Source: Candidatus Freyrarchaeum guaymasense
Lineage (GTDB): Archaea; Asgardarchaeota; Jordarchaeia; Jordarchaeales; Freyrarchaeaceae
Length of the DNA stretch: 64,000 bases
Direction of reading: 5' to 3'
Assembly (NCBI GenBank): GCA_030587405.1
Contig: JAUQZD010000016.1
Span: 8,331-72,330, forward strand
Positions 44,086-52,878 of the stretch are shown one piece after another. How positions within the stretch are numbered: the first letter of the stretch is position 1; each line of letters begins with the position of its first letter. The notes under the pieces were generated by a model. It made no database searches, was not told the origin of the DNA, and saw nothing but the letters and a program-made list of their open reading frames with translations. The position numbers and the translations under genes were made by a program.

Positions 44086-44315
44086 GGTTAAACCTCCAAC
44101 GCCACTTCTACAGAGGCGAATATAACCTTTTGCCATGAGGAAGCGCCACAACCCTGAAATTACTTTTCACATTACCTTCCTTTTAGAGAATTTTTGATGG
44201 AAAGATGCTGGAGGACGTTGAGTGGAATATTACTCATGGTTTCTTAGTTTGGATTCTTCGAAAAAGTTTTATTTTTCTCTGCTGGGAAATATAGGGCTGT
44301 TGGAGGGTTTTAACT

Positions 44316-45011
44316 GTGCGATCGCAAGACAAAGTTTCCATAATAATTCCATGCTTCAACGAGGAGGCAACCATATCAGAGGTAATTGAAAGGGTTAAAC
44401 GAGTTGACCTTGGCGTGGAGAAGGAAATAATAGTCGTGGATGACGGGTCAACTGACGGGTCATTTGACGAGGCCAGAAAGCATGATGGCATTATCCTTGT
44501 AAGGCATGAGAGGAACATGGGTAAGGGTGCGGCGGTTAGAACCGGGATAAGGCATTCAACAGGGAATGTGATAGTTATTCAGGATGCCGACATGGAGTAC
44601 TTCCCTGAAGACATACCTGCTCTCATCGCACCAATCCTGAAGGGAGAGGCGGACGTGGCTTACGGCTCCAGGTTTCTTGGAAGCATAAAGGGAATGTCGC
44701 TGAGCCACTACGTTGGCAATCAGATCCTCTCTTGGGCTACCAGGATCCTTTTCGGAGCCAACGTGACCGACATGATGACTGGGTATAAGGCGTTTAGAAG
44801 AGACGTCATTGAAGGATTGAAGTTGAAGTCTAAAGGGTTTGAGTTCGAGCCCGAAGTGACGGCAAAACTTCTCAAAAGAGGGGTGAAAATAGCCGAGACA
44901 CCGATAGTTTACAGTGTAAGGCGGAATGGGGTGGCTAAGATAAGGTGGAGTGACGGGGTGGTGTGCCTCTGGTGGCTTATAAAGGAGAAGATTAAAGGAA
45001 GCGAGGGGTAG
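44316..45011 (+). CDS. GT2 family glycosyltransferase (dolichol-phosphate mannose/glucose synthase-like)
   Basis: 231 residues: VSIIIPCFNEEATISEVIERV, EIIVVDDGSTDGSF, RNMGKGAAVRTG, QDADMEYFPEDIP and YGSRFLG, the nucleotide-sugar and metal sites of DPM1-like enzymes. It would load a sugar from GDP or UDP onto polyprenyl phosphate at the membrane surface. There is no C-terminal membrane tail. GTG start with GGAGGG upstream. The GT39-like membrane transferase follows 11 bases later, so donor synthesis and use are in one operon. Confidence 0.9.
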   Translation: MRSQDKVSIIIPCFNEEATISEVIERVKRVDLGVEKEIIVVDDGSTDGSFDEARKHDGIILVRHERNMGKGAAVRTGIRHSTGNVIVIQDADMEYFPEDIPALIAPILKGEADVAYGSRFLGSIKGMSLSHYVGNQILSWATRILFGANVTDMMTGYKAFRRDVIEGLKLKSKGFEFEPEVTAKLLKRGVKIAETPIVYSVRRNGVAKIRWSDGVVCLWWLIKEKIKGSEG

Positions 45012-45022
45012 GGGGAGGTCGA

Positions 45023-46534
45023 ATGGCTGGTTTTGGATGGGGAACGTTGCTACAGAAAGCCGTCTTGCTTGTGAGGGGGTGCTTTAGGGATTGGGCTACT
45101 ACGCTAACAGTGCTCTTAACCGTGGTTAGGGGGATACTAGCGTTCATACCCATTCCTGTGACATGGGATGAAGCGGTTTACACCAACCTGGCGAGAGACT
45201 ACTACTACTTGGGGTTCTACTACTACTTTCCATTTCAAGTGGTTCTTGACTTCGCTAGGGCCCCCGTGCTACCACTCTCAATATACGTGGCCTTCCTCTT
45301 AACCGGGCCAAACCACACGGTTGCCCAGCTCGTAACATATGCTTACTCCGTCGCTGCAGTATACATGGTTTACCTTTTGGGAAAAGACATGTATGGTGAA
45401 AGAGTCGGATGCCTTTCGGCTCTGGCATTCTCGTGCAGCCCATTCCTTCTCGTCTCCTCATGGGGGGTTCTCACCGAGCCCCCATTCATGTTCTTCGCAG
45501 CCCTTTTCCTGCTCTCGGTTTATAGAGCACAGAGGAAACCCTACTACTATGTTTTGTCCGGGGTTACGTTAACCCTCACCACGCTAACACGTTACCCGGG
45601 TTTTCTCATGATCCTAGTTGGAGTATTCCTAACCGTGTCGCTTGGGAACGCTAGGGTAACTGTTAGGTCTCCATGGTTTTACGCTGGTATAGGAGCTGCT
45701 GTAGCCACCGTGACGCCATGGCTTATTTATAGTAAGAACGTGACAGGCGCATACTTAGGCTTCTTGCAGGTCTTCTTTGCCTCAACACAGCAATGGACGC
45801 GGAACCCCTACCTGATCCTTGCAACGACCCCCTTAGACTTAGCTGTAAGTGGTGTTTACGATTTGATCGCTATGGCGGCGATCCCGGGAACGCTCATACC
45901 ATACTTCCTGTGGGGTGTTAAAGCTGGTAGGATGAAGGTTGAAGGGAGGACGCTTATCTTCTGGGTTATATCGTACGCTGCAGCCTATGGGGTTCTGATG
46001 AGGATGGCACGCTTGGTTGATTACCTTAGGTATAATGAGACGTCGCTCCCTGCCGTTGCAGTCCTGTCAGCCATGGGAATAGCAGTCCTGCTAGGAGAGG
46101 GAGAGGTTAAACTCGACGGTGTACGTTCACTCATGGCGGGGAAAAGGAAAGTCGCGTTGGCTCTTATCGCCGTCAACTTTATAGCAGGTCTAGCAGGGGT
46201 ATATGTCGTCAGAAGCGAGCCGGGGATATCGGTGCCTATTCCAGTGTATGAGTACATGAAGGCTACGACCCTTCCATGTGAAACCATATTGTCAAACGTT
46301 TACCCAATGGTAAGCTATTATACTGACAGGATTGCTATGTGGTTCCCCCAGGTCCCGTGGCTGAGGGACTTCACGTTAAAAAATTTAAACGTTAAGTACG
46401 TCCTATTCAATCTTTACAGGTATTGTCCTCCTGACGCGTTGATGTACGTGGAGGCTCACCCGGAGATGTTTGAAAGGGTGCTGGTGTATGGTGGCATACT
46501 GGTTTACAGGGTGGCTAACGCTTCCTCGCCTTGA
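45023..46534 (+). CDS. multi-pass membrane glycosyltransferase, PMT/ArnT (GT39/GT83) type
   Basis: 503 residues with about ten transmembrane helices. The first external loop holds the catalytic acidic segment PVTWDEAVYTNLARDYYYLG, and YMVYLLGKDMYGERVG and LTRYPGFLMIL are common in ArnT/PMT-like enzymes. Such proteins take sugar from polyprenyl phosphate and add it to protein or lipid outside the cell. ATG with GGGGGAGG upstream. Its last 20 bases overlap, tail to tail, the SAM methyltransferase gene. Confidence 0.85.
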   Translation: MAGFGWGTLLQKAVLLVRGCFRDWATTLTVLLTVVRGILAFIPIPVTWDEAVYTNLARDYYYLGFYYYFPFQVVLDFARAPVLPLSIYVAFLLTGPNHTVAQLVTYAYSVAAVYMVYLLGKDMYGERVGCLSALAFSCSPFLLVSSWGVLTEPPFMFFAALFLLSVYRAQRKPYYYVLSGVTLTLTTLTRYPGFLMILVGVFLTVSLGNARVTVRSPWFYAGIGAAVATVTPWLIYSKNVTGAYLGFLQVFFASTQQWTRNPYLILATTPLDLAVSGVYDLIAMAAIPGTLIPYFLWGVKAGRMKVEGRTLIFWVISYAAAYGVLMRMARLVDYLRYNETSLPAVAVLSAMGIAVLLGEGEVKLDGVRSLMAGKRKVALALIAVNFIAGLAGVYVVRSEPGISVPIPVYEYMKATTLPCETILSNVYPMVSYYTDRIAMWFPQVPWLRDFTLKNLNVKYVLFNLYRYCPPDALMYVEAHPEMFERVLVYGGILVYRVANASSP

Positions 46535-47219
46535 CGATGAGCACCTCGCTTAGGGTTGGCATGAGCGTTCCGAGAGGGCTTAGGATGAGGCGTTTAAGCC
46601 AGTCTTTGAGGAGGCAATCTGGGGCGCCGAGGAAGTTACCTACAATTTTTTCCACGGTGAACCCGTGGCGTTTCAACTGGGATTTAAGCACGCCCGCAGT
46701 GTAGTATCGGACGTGCCCGACGCCCTCGTTGCTGTACTGGACGTACTTCGGGTACTTTCCCGCCAGCAGCCTTAGCCTGTTAGCCATGGAGGCAAGGTTT
46801 GGGGTTGAGAGGATGAGGACGCCGCCCGTCCTGAGAACCCTGTGAACCTCGTCTAGGAAAGCGTCGGTGTCTAGCAGGTGTTCTATTATTTCCTCAGCCC
46901 AGACAACGTCGAAAAAGCCGTCGTCGAAGGGGAGGCCTTCCCGTACGTCGTGTTGCAGACAACGAACACCCCTCTGAACGGCGACCTTGTATGCGTCTGA
47001 CAGCTCGACGCCGTAGCACTCCCACCCGGAAGCCATTAGGGGGAGCATGGCGCCTCCAGCCAGGCATCCGCCGTCCAAGATCCTCCCAGGCTTCTCTCCC
47101 TCAAGAAGCTTGTACGACTTCAGGAAGCGGTAGCGGTCATGCTTCCACGTCAGAAGCTCTATTAGTTCCCATCCTTCACCGTAAAAGCTTAACTGTTGAT
47201 GGCCATCCGATTGGTTCAC
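46515..47219 (-). CDS. SAM-dependent methyltransferase (class I)
   Basis: 234 residues. RILDGGCLAGGAMLPLMASG is motif I for SAM, GVELSDAYKVA is motif II, and DVVWAEEIIEHLLDTDAFLDEVHRVLRTGGVLILSTPN covers the post-motif region. A basic tail (LTRLILSPLG-like and KARKR) ends the protein. The UbiE/Methyltransf_11 type acts on varied small molecules or glycans; proximity to glycosyltransferases suggests sugar or glycan methylation. GTG start. Its end overlaps the GT39-like gene by 20 bases. Confidence 0.85.
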   Translation of the reverse strand: MNQSDGHQQLSFYGEGWELIELLTWKHDRYRFLKSYKLLEGEKPGRILDGGCLAGGAMLPLMASGWECYGVELSDAYKVAVQRGVRCLQHDVREGLPFDDGFFDVVWAEEIIEHLLDTDAFLDEVHRVLRTGGVLILSTPNLASMANRLRLLAGKYPKYVQYSNEGVGHVRYYTAGVLKSQLKRHGFTVEKIVGNFLGAPDCLLKDWLKRLILSPLGTLMPTLSEVLIVKARKR

Positions 47220-47331
47220 TGTTCACACCGTCCTTCCACCTTCATCCCCTAGAGGATTGCTCACGATTTTACCACCCAAAAACTTTTTTGAGCGAACCTA
47301 CAAAAAAGTGATCTGACGCCGTCGTTGGGGG

Positions 47332-48198
47332 ATGCAATTATTGAGCTCAAAGCAGTCTGGAGTTGTTAAGGTTGCATTCCTAGCGGAGTGCCCTATTTGT
47401 AAGAGGACTTTAAAGCATGAAGTCGAGCTTGAAGGGGAGAGGCTTGAAGCGTTTGAAGAGGCCGTAAGTCGAGTTGGAGTCGCCCCCCTCTCATTTAACC
47501 ATGGGGACCATATCTTAATAGTCTATGTTGACAGGTACATGGCTGCTAGGGCGAGCTACGCCCACCCGATTCAGGAGGCGCATGCAGCAGCGCTCGCCGA
47601 GGAGTGGACTAGGGTGAGTGTGGCTCCGGTTGAGGAGGCGAAAAACAACGTTATCTTCTTGAACTACGATAAGAAACGCTATTGCGACTCGTACTGGAGG
47701 ATGGACATCCCCGCAGCCAACGTGATATCTAACGTTGAGAGGGGAGGGGCGATCTTCAGGTTCGATGACGTTGAAGTCTGGGCTTTAAGCTTTAGAGGAA
47801 ATAGGCTTGTGGTTGCAAGGGAGGCGAACTGGCAGGGAGAATACTTAGAGTACATTTCCAAGTTTCTTAACGGGTTTGAAGGCGTCGACGCCGCGGAAGA
47901 CCGCCTATTCCACCATTTAACCCTCGCCGTGTTAAGCGACGTTAAGGTTCTAGCTGCGGCCATGGACGCCTCTAGGATCGTCTCGGATAGGTGGAGGCGG
48001 ATGAGGGTTCTCATGGCACCCCTAGAGGCGTTCCCCAAGGATGTAAAGGAAAGGTTGAAGCCCATCCTTGTGGAACTGTCGAGGGGGGCTACCGTGGAGG
48101 AGGCCCTGCTGAAGGCGAGCTTAGAGCAGAAGGCGTCCTTCGTGGCGAACTACAGGATGCTTAGGAACCTCAGGATACTCATCCCTGAGCAGCCATGA
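47332..48198 (+). CDS. protein of unknown function with N-terminal Cys pair
   Basis: 288 residues. The N-terminal domain (1-75) has AECPICKRTLKHEVELEG, a Cys-x2-Cys knuckle opposite an NHGDH segment, possibly one zinc site. The rest is alpha/beta then helical, with LEYISKFLNGFEGVDAAEDRLFHHLTLAVLSDVK. No family is recognised. The helical-repeat gene starts 21 bases after it on the same strand, so they are probably cotranscribed and work together. Confidence 0.6.
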   Translation: MQLLSSKQSGVVKVAFLAECPICKRTLKHEVELEGERLEAFEEAVSRVGVAPLSFNHGDHILIVYVDRYMAARASYAHPIQEAHAAALAEEWTRVSVAPVEEAKNNVIFLNYDKKRYCDSYWRMDIPAANVISNVERGGAIFRFDDVEVWALSFRGNRLVVAREANWQGEYLEYISKFLNGFEGVDAAEDRLFHHLTLAVLSDVKVLAAAMDASRIVSDRWRRMRVLMAPLEAFPKDVKERLKPILVELSRGATVEEALLKASLEQKASFVANYRMLRNLRILIPEQP

Positions 48199-48219
48199 AA
48201 CATTCTTAGGTGGAACCTG

Positions 48220-50052
48220 TTGGGTGATTTTTTCGAGGAGCTTGCAGGTAGGGTGGGCGAAGTCACTAGCCCTAACCTGAAGGATAGGGTGCTAGCTGTT
48301 TTAGCGAGGGTTTTCGCCGCTTACGGTCAGGTTGAGAAGGCTTTAAGCATGTTGGATAGGGTGGAGGATGGACTGGTAAGTGTTTGCGCAGGCCTAAGCG
48401 TCGCTGAGGTCTTGGGGTGGAGGGGGTTCACGGACGAAGCCAGAAGCGTTCTAAGCTATTTTGCGGGAAAGGTAGATGAACATGGGGGAGGTGAAAGCCT
48501 AGCTTTAAAGTTGGCGTACTCGAAAACGATTATTGAGGGGGTGGAGGAGGGGTTAAGCGTCGCAGCGGTGGAGGACGATTACCTGCGATGCCAAGCCGCT
48601 TTAGGGGTGGCAGCCGCCCTGATGGAGGAAGGGAAGCCCGTCCCCAAGAACGTGCTTAAGGTGATGGAGGAAGGTATTAGGGGGGTTCTCGACGAGGAGG
48701 CTAAGGTCGGCTTGCTTCTAGAGGCTGGACGCATCCTCGCCAAAGTGGGCATGATGGATGAGGCAAGAGGGATGATTAAGGAAGCTGAAAGGATTGCTAG
48801 GAGCTTCTACCACGAGTTTTCACGTAGAATGGCGCTTCTAAAGGTTATGTCCGTCATGGTTGAGGCGGGAATGCTTCCCGAGGCACTGGCACTATCCAAT
48901 AGTCTCGGGGTCACGTCCCTCCACTACCTTGAGGAGGCCGCTGAAAAGGCAGGGGTGGAGGCGGTCAGGCTAGCTGAAGGACTTGAAGGGTACGGCAAAG
49001 CCTTTTTCGTGTTAAGAGGGGCAGAGGTAAGCTTGAACCGTGAAGTCATTCTTGAGGCGGCTAGAGAAGTTGAGAGGCTTGCTGGTAGCCCGGTGTACAC
49101 TCAGTTAGCGGTTAGGCTGGCCGCCGTCCAGGCCAAGGCGGGCATGGTGAAAGAAGCGGAGGAAACACTAAGGAGGGCTTCCGGGGCTGCAAGGGGGGTG
49201 GAGCTCGTAAAGATTGCAGACGTTTTCGTTATGATGGGTAGGGTAGGGGAGGCTGAAAAGCTGCTGGAACAGGCCTGCAATGAAGTTAGGGGGATGAGGA
49301 AAGAGAGAAGGCTGTTTTTGATGATGGATGCTGGCGCCACGTGGTCTCGCGTAGGGAAGGTGGAGGAGGCGTTGAGGTGCTTCGACGAGGCGGTGAGGAT
49401 CATCGGAGAAATGCCGGGTGGAGGACGAGAGGTGATAGGGAAGCTTTCACGGAGGATAGCCTCTTCAAGCATTCCTTGGGTTGCCCTTAGAGCTGCAGGG
49501 TCTCTTCAAAAGGTGGAGGATGGGCTAGCCCTCCTAACATTCACCATTAAGGCTTTAACAGAGTTTGGAAGGACAGATGATGCTGAACGCATGGCGTGTG
49601 GGCTGCCACTCCTCGCCGGAAAGGCTGGTGACCGTGCTTCAGCCACACGCCTCCTGCTTGAAGCAGCCTCCACGCTTGCCAGGGGAGGGCTCGTAGATGC
49701 TGCAAGTAGGCTGACGTCCGAGATACTTAAGGGGATTGTGAGCGTGCTAGAGGAGGGTGGGATGGAGGAGTTCGCTGAGATGGTCGAATCCGCGGCAGGG
49801 CTCGTCCCCATCATAGGTGTAAGGAGGGGAGAGAGTGGTGAGGCCGTCTTGTTTAACCGTGGCGGGCCATGCTTCGAGGTTGGCGCTTTCTTCGAGGAGC
49901 CACAGGGAGGGGTGGAGCTCTCCCTGGGGGGAGTGAAGGGGGGCGAGGTGGTTAAGCTGAGGGTTAGAGAGGTTAGGGGAGGGAGAAATGTAAAGTTACA
50001 TTTTAGGGATGTTTTTGGGTGGAGGAAGTGTTTGGTTAGGGTGAGAGGTTAG
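48220..50052 (+). CDS. TPR-like helical-repeat protein with C-terminal beta domain
   Basis: 610 residues. Most is a series of helix pairs about 34-38 residues long of TPR/PPR style (for example RVFAAYGQVEKALSMLDRV, AKVGMMDEARGMIKEAERIA, MGRVGEAEKLLEQACNEV and VGKVEEALRCFDEAVRI). The last 80 residues change to beta structure (EAVLFNRGGPCFEVGAFFEE). It should be a scaffold that binds peptides or proteins. Start is TTG. It overlaps the B3/B4 gene by 4 bases at the 3' end, tail to tail. The partner is likely the upstream gene product. Confidence 0.75.
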   Translation: MGDFFEELAGRVGEVTSPNLKDRVLAVLARVFAAYGQVEKALSMLDRVEDGLVSVCAGLSVAEVLGWRGFTDEARSVLSYFAGKVDEHGGGESLALKLAYSKTIIEGVEEGLSVAAVEDDYLRCQAALGVAAALMEEGKPVPKNVLKVMEEGIRGVLDEEAKVGLLLEAGRILAKVGMMDEARGMIKEAERIARSFYHEFSRRMALLKVMSVMVEAGMLPEALALSNSLGVTSLHYLEEAAEKAGVEAVRLAEGLEGYGKAFFVLRGAEVSLNREVILEAAREVERLAGSPVYTQLAVRLAAVQAKAGMVKEAEETLRRASGAARGVELVKIADVFVMMGRVGEAEKLLEQACNEVRGMRKERRLFLMMDAGATWSRVGKVEEALRCFDEAVRIIGEMPGGGREVIGKLSRRIASSSIPWVALRAAGSLQKVEDGLALLTFTIKALTEFGRTDDAERMACGLPLLAGKAGDRASATRLLLEAASTLARGGLVDAASRLTSEILKGIVSVLEEGGMEEFAEMVESAAGLVPIIGVRRGESGEAVLFNRGGPCFEVGAFFEEPQGGVELSLGGVKGGEVVKLRVREVRGGRNVKLHFRDVFGWRKCLVRVRG

Positions 50053-50747
50053 GGGCGTGACGTGAAGTAGCTTTCAAGCCGCCCGGCAGAGGCCTTCTTC
50101 ACTATTTCATCCGTCAGCTTTACTGCTTCCTCTAGTTTTTCTTTGGGGAGTTTTGGGACGCCGTACGCTATCAGGAGGACTGTTCTGCTTGATCCTGTGA
50201 CCTTTGTTCTTTCAGCGTCCCTGTATGGGTATATTGCTATTACCCCTTCATCGTCAGTGACAACTATTTCCTTTCCAGTAAGGGGTTTAGGCTCGTGCAT
50301 ACCTATCCCTTGGAAGGGTTCCCCTGGGCTGGCGAAGCGGATCCTGATTTCTCCTTTAACCCTGTCCAGGTCGTACGCCCCCAAGGTTACGCCCGTCAAG
50401 GCGGAGGCCAAGTTGTACGAGTTTACGAAGGTATTTATCCGCCACGGTTTACGTCCACTTAGCACTCTTCGTATGAGGGCCTCGGCGGCAGGCCTCTGCT
50501 TGGTTGGGTCTATGGAGAGACGCCAGTAAAAATCCCTGTAAGCCCTGACTGCTGGGTCGTTCTTCAGGCCCTCAAGGGTGTACTTTGACCTTATCTCCTG
50601 GAAGGCTGAGGCTTCAAGCCTCTCAACCACTTCAAAGTTTACTTCCGCATGCACGTCGACGAACCTCGCGGCCACTATTACGAGTTCAGGGTGGGAGGTC
50701 GCCACCCTCCTATCCCATTCGACTTCTATGAAGCGCACCGCTACCAC
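50049..50747 (-). CDS. B3/B4 domain protein (tRNA-synthetase editing-domain-like, COG3382)
   Basis: About 232 residues. The core KNDPAVRAYRDFYWRLSIDPTKQRPAAEALIRRVL and INTFVNSYNLASALTGVTLGAYDLDRV matches the B3/B4 domain of phenylalanyl-tRNA synthetase beta. Stand-alone copies exist in archaea and bacteria and may hydrolyse mischarged tRNA or bind free amino acids. The frame runs to 51125, but that part lies over the HDAC-family gene on the other strand. A GTG at 50747 after GGAGG fits the domain start, leaving about 78 bases between the divergent genes. Confidence 0.82.
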   Translation of the reverse strand: MVAVRFIEVEWDRRVATSHPELVIVAARFVDVHAEVNFEVVERLEASAFQEIRSKYTLEGLKNDPAVRAYRDFYWRLSIDPTKQRPAAEALIRRVLSGRKPWRINTFVNSYNLASALTGVTLGAYDLDRVKGEIRIRFASPGEPFQGIGMHEPKPLTGKEIVVTDDEGVIAIYPYRDAERTKVTGSSRTVLLIAYGVPKLPKEKLEEAVKLTDEIVKKASAGRLESYFTSRP

Positions 50748-50825
50748 CCTTAGAAGCCTCCAAGCTTGGAAAAAGGTAATATCCGCTACTATTAAAATTT
50801 TAATGAGGTTGATGGAGGAGTGACC

Positions 50826-51581
50826 ATGAAGGTTGTCTACCATGAGAAGTACACGACCGTTTACTCGGGTGACCCTGCATCCGCCCCCGGGAGGATCGAG
50901 GCGATACGTGACGAGTTGAAAGGAGTCTTCGACTTCGTGGAGGCGAAGCCTGCAAGTGAGGAGGACGTGAGGCTGATCCACCATGAAGGCCACGTGGAAT
51001 ACGTTAAAAGGGACAGCGTCCTTTTCGAGGTGGCCTTGCTCGCGGTTGGCGGAGCAATAACGGCGTCTGAAATAGCGATGAACGGGGAGAGCGCGTTCGG
51101 GCTGATAAGACCTCCAGGACACCATGCCAGCCCTGACTCCAGCTGGGGATTCTGCTACTTCAATAACATAGCCATAGCCATTGAGAGGCTCATAAGGCAG
51201 GGAAGGATCGAGTCAGCCTTGATAGTAGACTTCGACCTCCACTACGGGGACGGGACGGCGAACGCTTTTCACGGGAGAAGCGAGGTTAAGTATGTCCACC
51301 CAGAGGGGGCTAGCAGGGAAGATTACTGGGGTAACATGGAAAGGACGCTTAACTCGCTCAGCGGAGGATTCGACATTCTAGCGGTGTCGGCGGGGTTCGA
51401 CAGGCACGTAGACGACTGGGGGGGACTATTAACCACGGAGGACTACATGGAGATAGGCGTTTTCCTAAAGGATTTTTCGGAGGAGAAATGTAAGGGGAGA
51501 AGGTTTGCGGTGCTGGAGGGAGGCTACAACCATAAGGTTCTTGGAAGGAACGTCAAAGCATTCCTTGAAGGCTTCGACTAA
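50826..51581 (+). CDS. histone deacetylase / acetylpolyamine amidohydrolase family protein
   Basis: 251 residues with RPPGHHA (tandem catalytic His), GFCYFNNIAIA, the zinc ligands in IVDFDLHYGDGT and in SAGFDRHVDDWGG, and LEGGYNHKVLG at the end. All HDAC-fold active-site residues are visible. It would deacetylate a protein lysine or a polyamine. It is somewhat shorter than bacterial relatives (about 340), with reduced loops. ATG at 50826 follows GGAGGAG. With the sirtuin at 22.6 kb the cell has two unrelated deacylase types within 30 kb. Confidence 0.88.
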   Translation: MKVVYHEKYTTVYSGDPASAPGRIEAIRDELKGVFDFVEAKPASEEDVRLIHHEGHVEYVKRDSVLFEVALLAVGGAITASEIAMNGESAFGLIRPPGHHASPDSSWGFCYFNNIAIAIERLIRQGRIESALIVDFDLHYGDGTANAFHGRSEVKYVHPEGASREDYWGNMERTLNSLSGGFDILAVSAGFDRHVDDWGGLLTTEDYMEIGVFLKDFSEEKCKGRRFAVLEGGYNHKVLGRNVKAFLEGFD

Positions 51582-51798
51582 CGAGGCTGCTAAACGCGTG
51601 TTCACAAGCTTTAACCCCCTTACATTTTTATGCTAGTTTCCTGTGGTAAGTCCTTCCCGAACCCCCTTCAAAACTTTGGTTTGATGGTGTGATCGCTTCC
51701 CGCGGGACAAGCAAAACCTTTAACCTACTTCTAAGGCCATAGTAGGGAAGATTTTTAGAGTGTGAAGCGTAACTTTATCTTCTAGTGGAGGTGGTTGT

Positions 51799-52665
51799 TT
51801 GGTTTGGCTGGATAGAAGAAGGGAAATAGTGGTTGAGATGCCTGAGGAGTGGGGAGGCATCGTCCCAAGCGAGGTTTTTCTTAGCGAGGGTAGGAGGCTG
51901 GTTGAGGAGGCTTCGAAGAGGAACATTGTAATGCGGCTTATGGGAGGGGTTGCGATAAGGATTCATACCGAGAATATCTCCGACTTCGCTAAGAAAATTG
52001 GACGCATGACCGGTAAGGGGCAAGAGTTCACCGACCTAGACTTCATGGCTTACCGTAGGCAGCGCAAGCTTATGCCAGGATTCTTCGAGTCTCTTGGCTA
52101 CGTTAAAAGGGTGACGACTCTATCGTCGGCTGCCTCTGAAAGGCAAATTTACTATCACGGCAAGGGGTGGTTCCACGTTGACGTGTTCTTCGACGTTTTA
52201 AGGATGAATCACGACATAGATTTTAGAGGGAGGCTTGAAGTCGACTACCCGACTATAAGCGTCTCCGACCTGCTCTTAGAGAAGATGCAGATCGTCTTCA
52301 TATCAGAGAAGGACTTGAAGGACGCATGCGTCCTGATAAGAGGGCATGACGTTGGGGAAGGCGACGAGGAATGCGTCAATGCGAAGTACATTGCTTCCCT
52401 CCTCTCAAAGGACTGGGGGTTCTGGTATACCGTCACAACAAACCTGAAGAAGCTGAGGAAGCTGGCTCCAAGCTTCGGTGTTAAAGGAGGGGACCTGAAA
52501 GACGTAAACGAGAAGATCGATGTATTAATGGAATATATCGAGAAGGAGAGAAAAAGCGCTAAGTGGAGGGCTAGGGCTAAGCTCGGAACGATGAAAAAAT
52601 GGTATAGGCCTGTAGAAACGCCTGAAACGGTAGGTGGATTCGGAATAGAAACCTTAGGGAAGTAA
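51799..52665 (+). CDS. nucleotidyltransferase-fold protein (AbiEii/MNT-like)
   Basis: 288 residues. MRLMGGVAIRIH, EFTDLDFMAY and FHVDVFFDVL give the GG, Asp-x-Asp and third-Asp pattern of the polymerase-beta-like nucleotidyltransferase fold, with a C-terminal helical half. Related proteins add nucleotides to tRNA, proteins or antibiotics, and AbiEii-type ones are toxins. TTG start after GGAGGTGG. The next gene, on the same strand 213 bases on, is a helical protein; a toxin-antitoxin or defence role is possible but unproven. Confidence 0.65.
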   Translation: MVWLDRRREIVVEMPEEWGGIVPSEVFLSEGRRLVEEASKRNIVMRLMGGVAIRIHTENISDFAKKIGRMTGKGQEFTDLDFMAYRRQRKLMPGFFESLGYVKRVTTLSSAASERQIYYHGKGWFHVDVFFDVLRMNHDIDFRGRLEVDYPTISVSDLLLEKMQIVFISEKDLKDACVLIRGHDVGEGDEECVNAKYIASLLSKDWGFWYTVTTNLKKLRKLAPSFGVKGGDLKDVNEKIDVLMEYIEKERKSAKWRARAKLGTMKKWYRPVETPETVGGFGIETLGK

Positions 52666-52878
52666 CCAGATGGAGAATAAGATCTTTAACAAGCCTTTAG
52701 TAGCCTTAAGTAGGTTAGTTTTTAATTCTTCAATTATCTCTTGCTTTTCTGGCAAAAGTCAAATAAATTATAAAGGTTCCTTTTTCAGGTGGTAGTGTTT
52801 TTTATCTATGGGATTGTTTTGAGAGAAAAAATAATTAGTTTTGTTTTTCTGGTAAACGTGGTGAAGGAGTCGAGAAAA

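Noticed and set aside
50748..51125. N-terminal extension of the B3/B4 protein
   Set aside because: It covers the HDAC-family gene on the other strand, which has full active-site motifs; a GTG with a good ribosome-binding site at 50747 gives the normal domain length.
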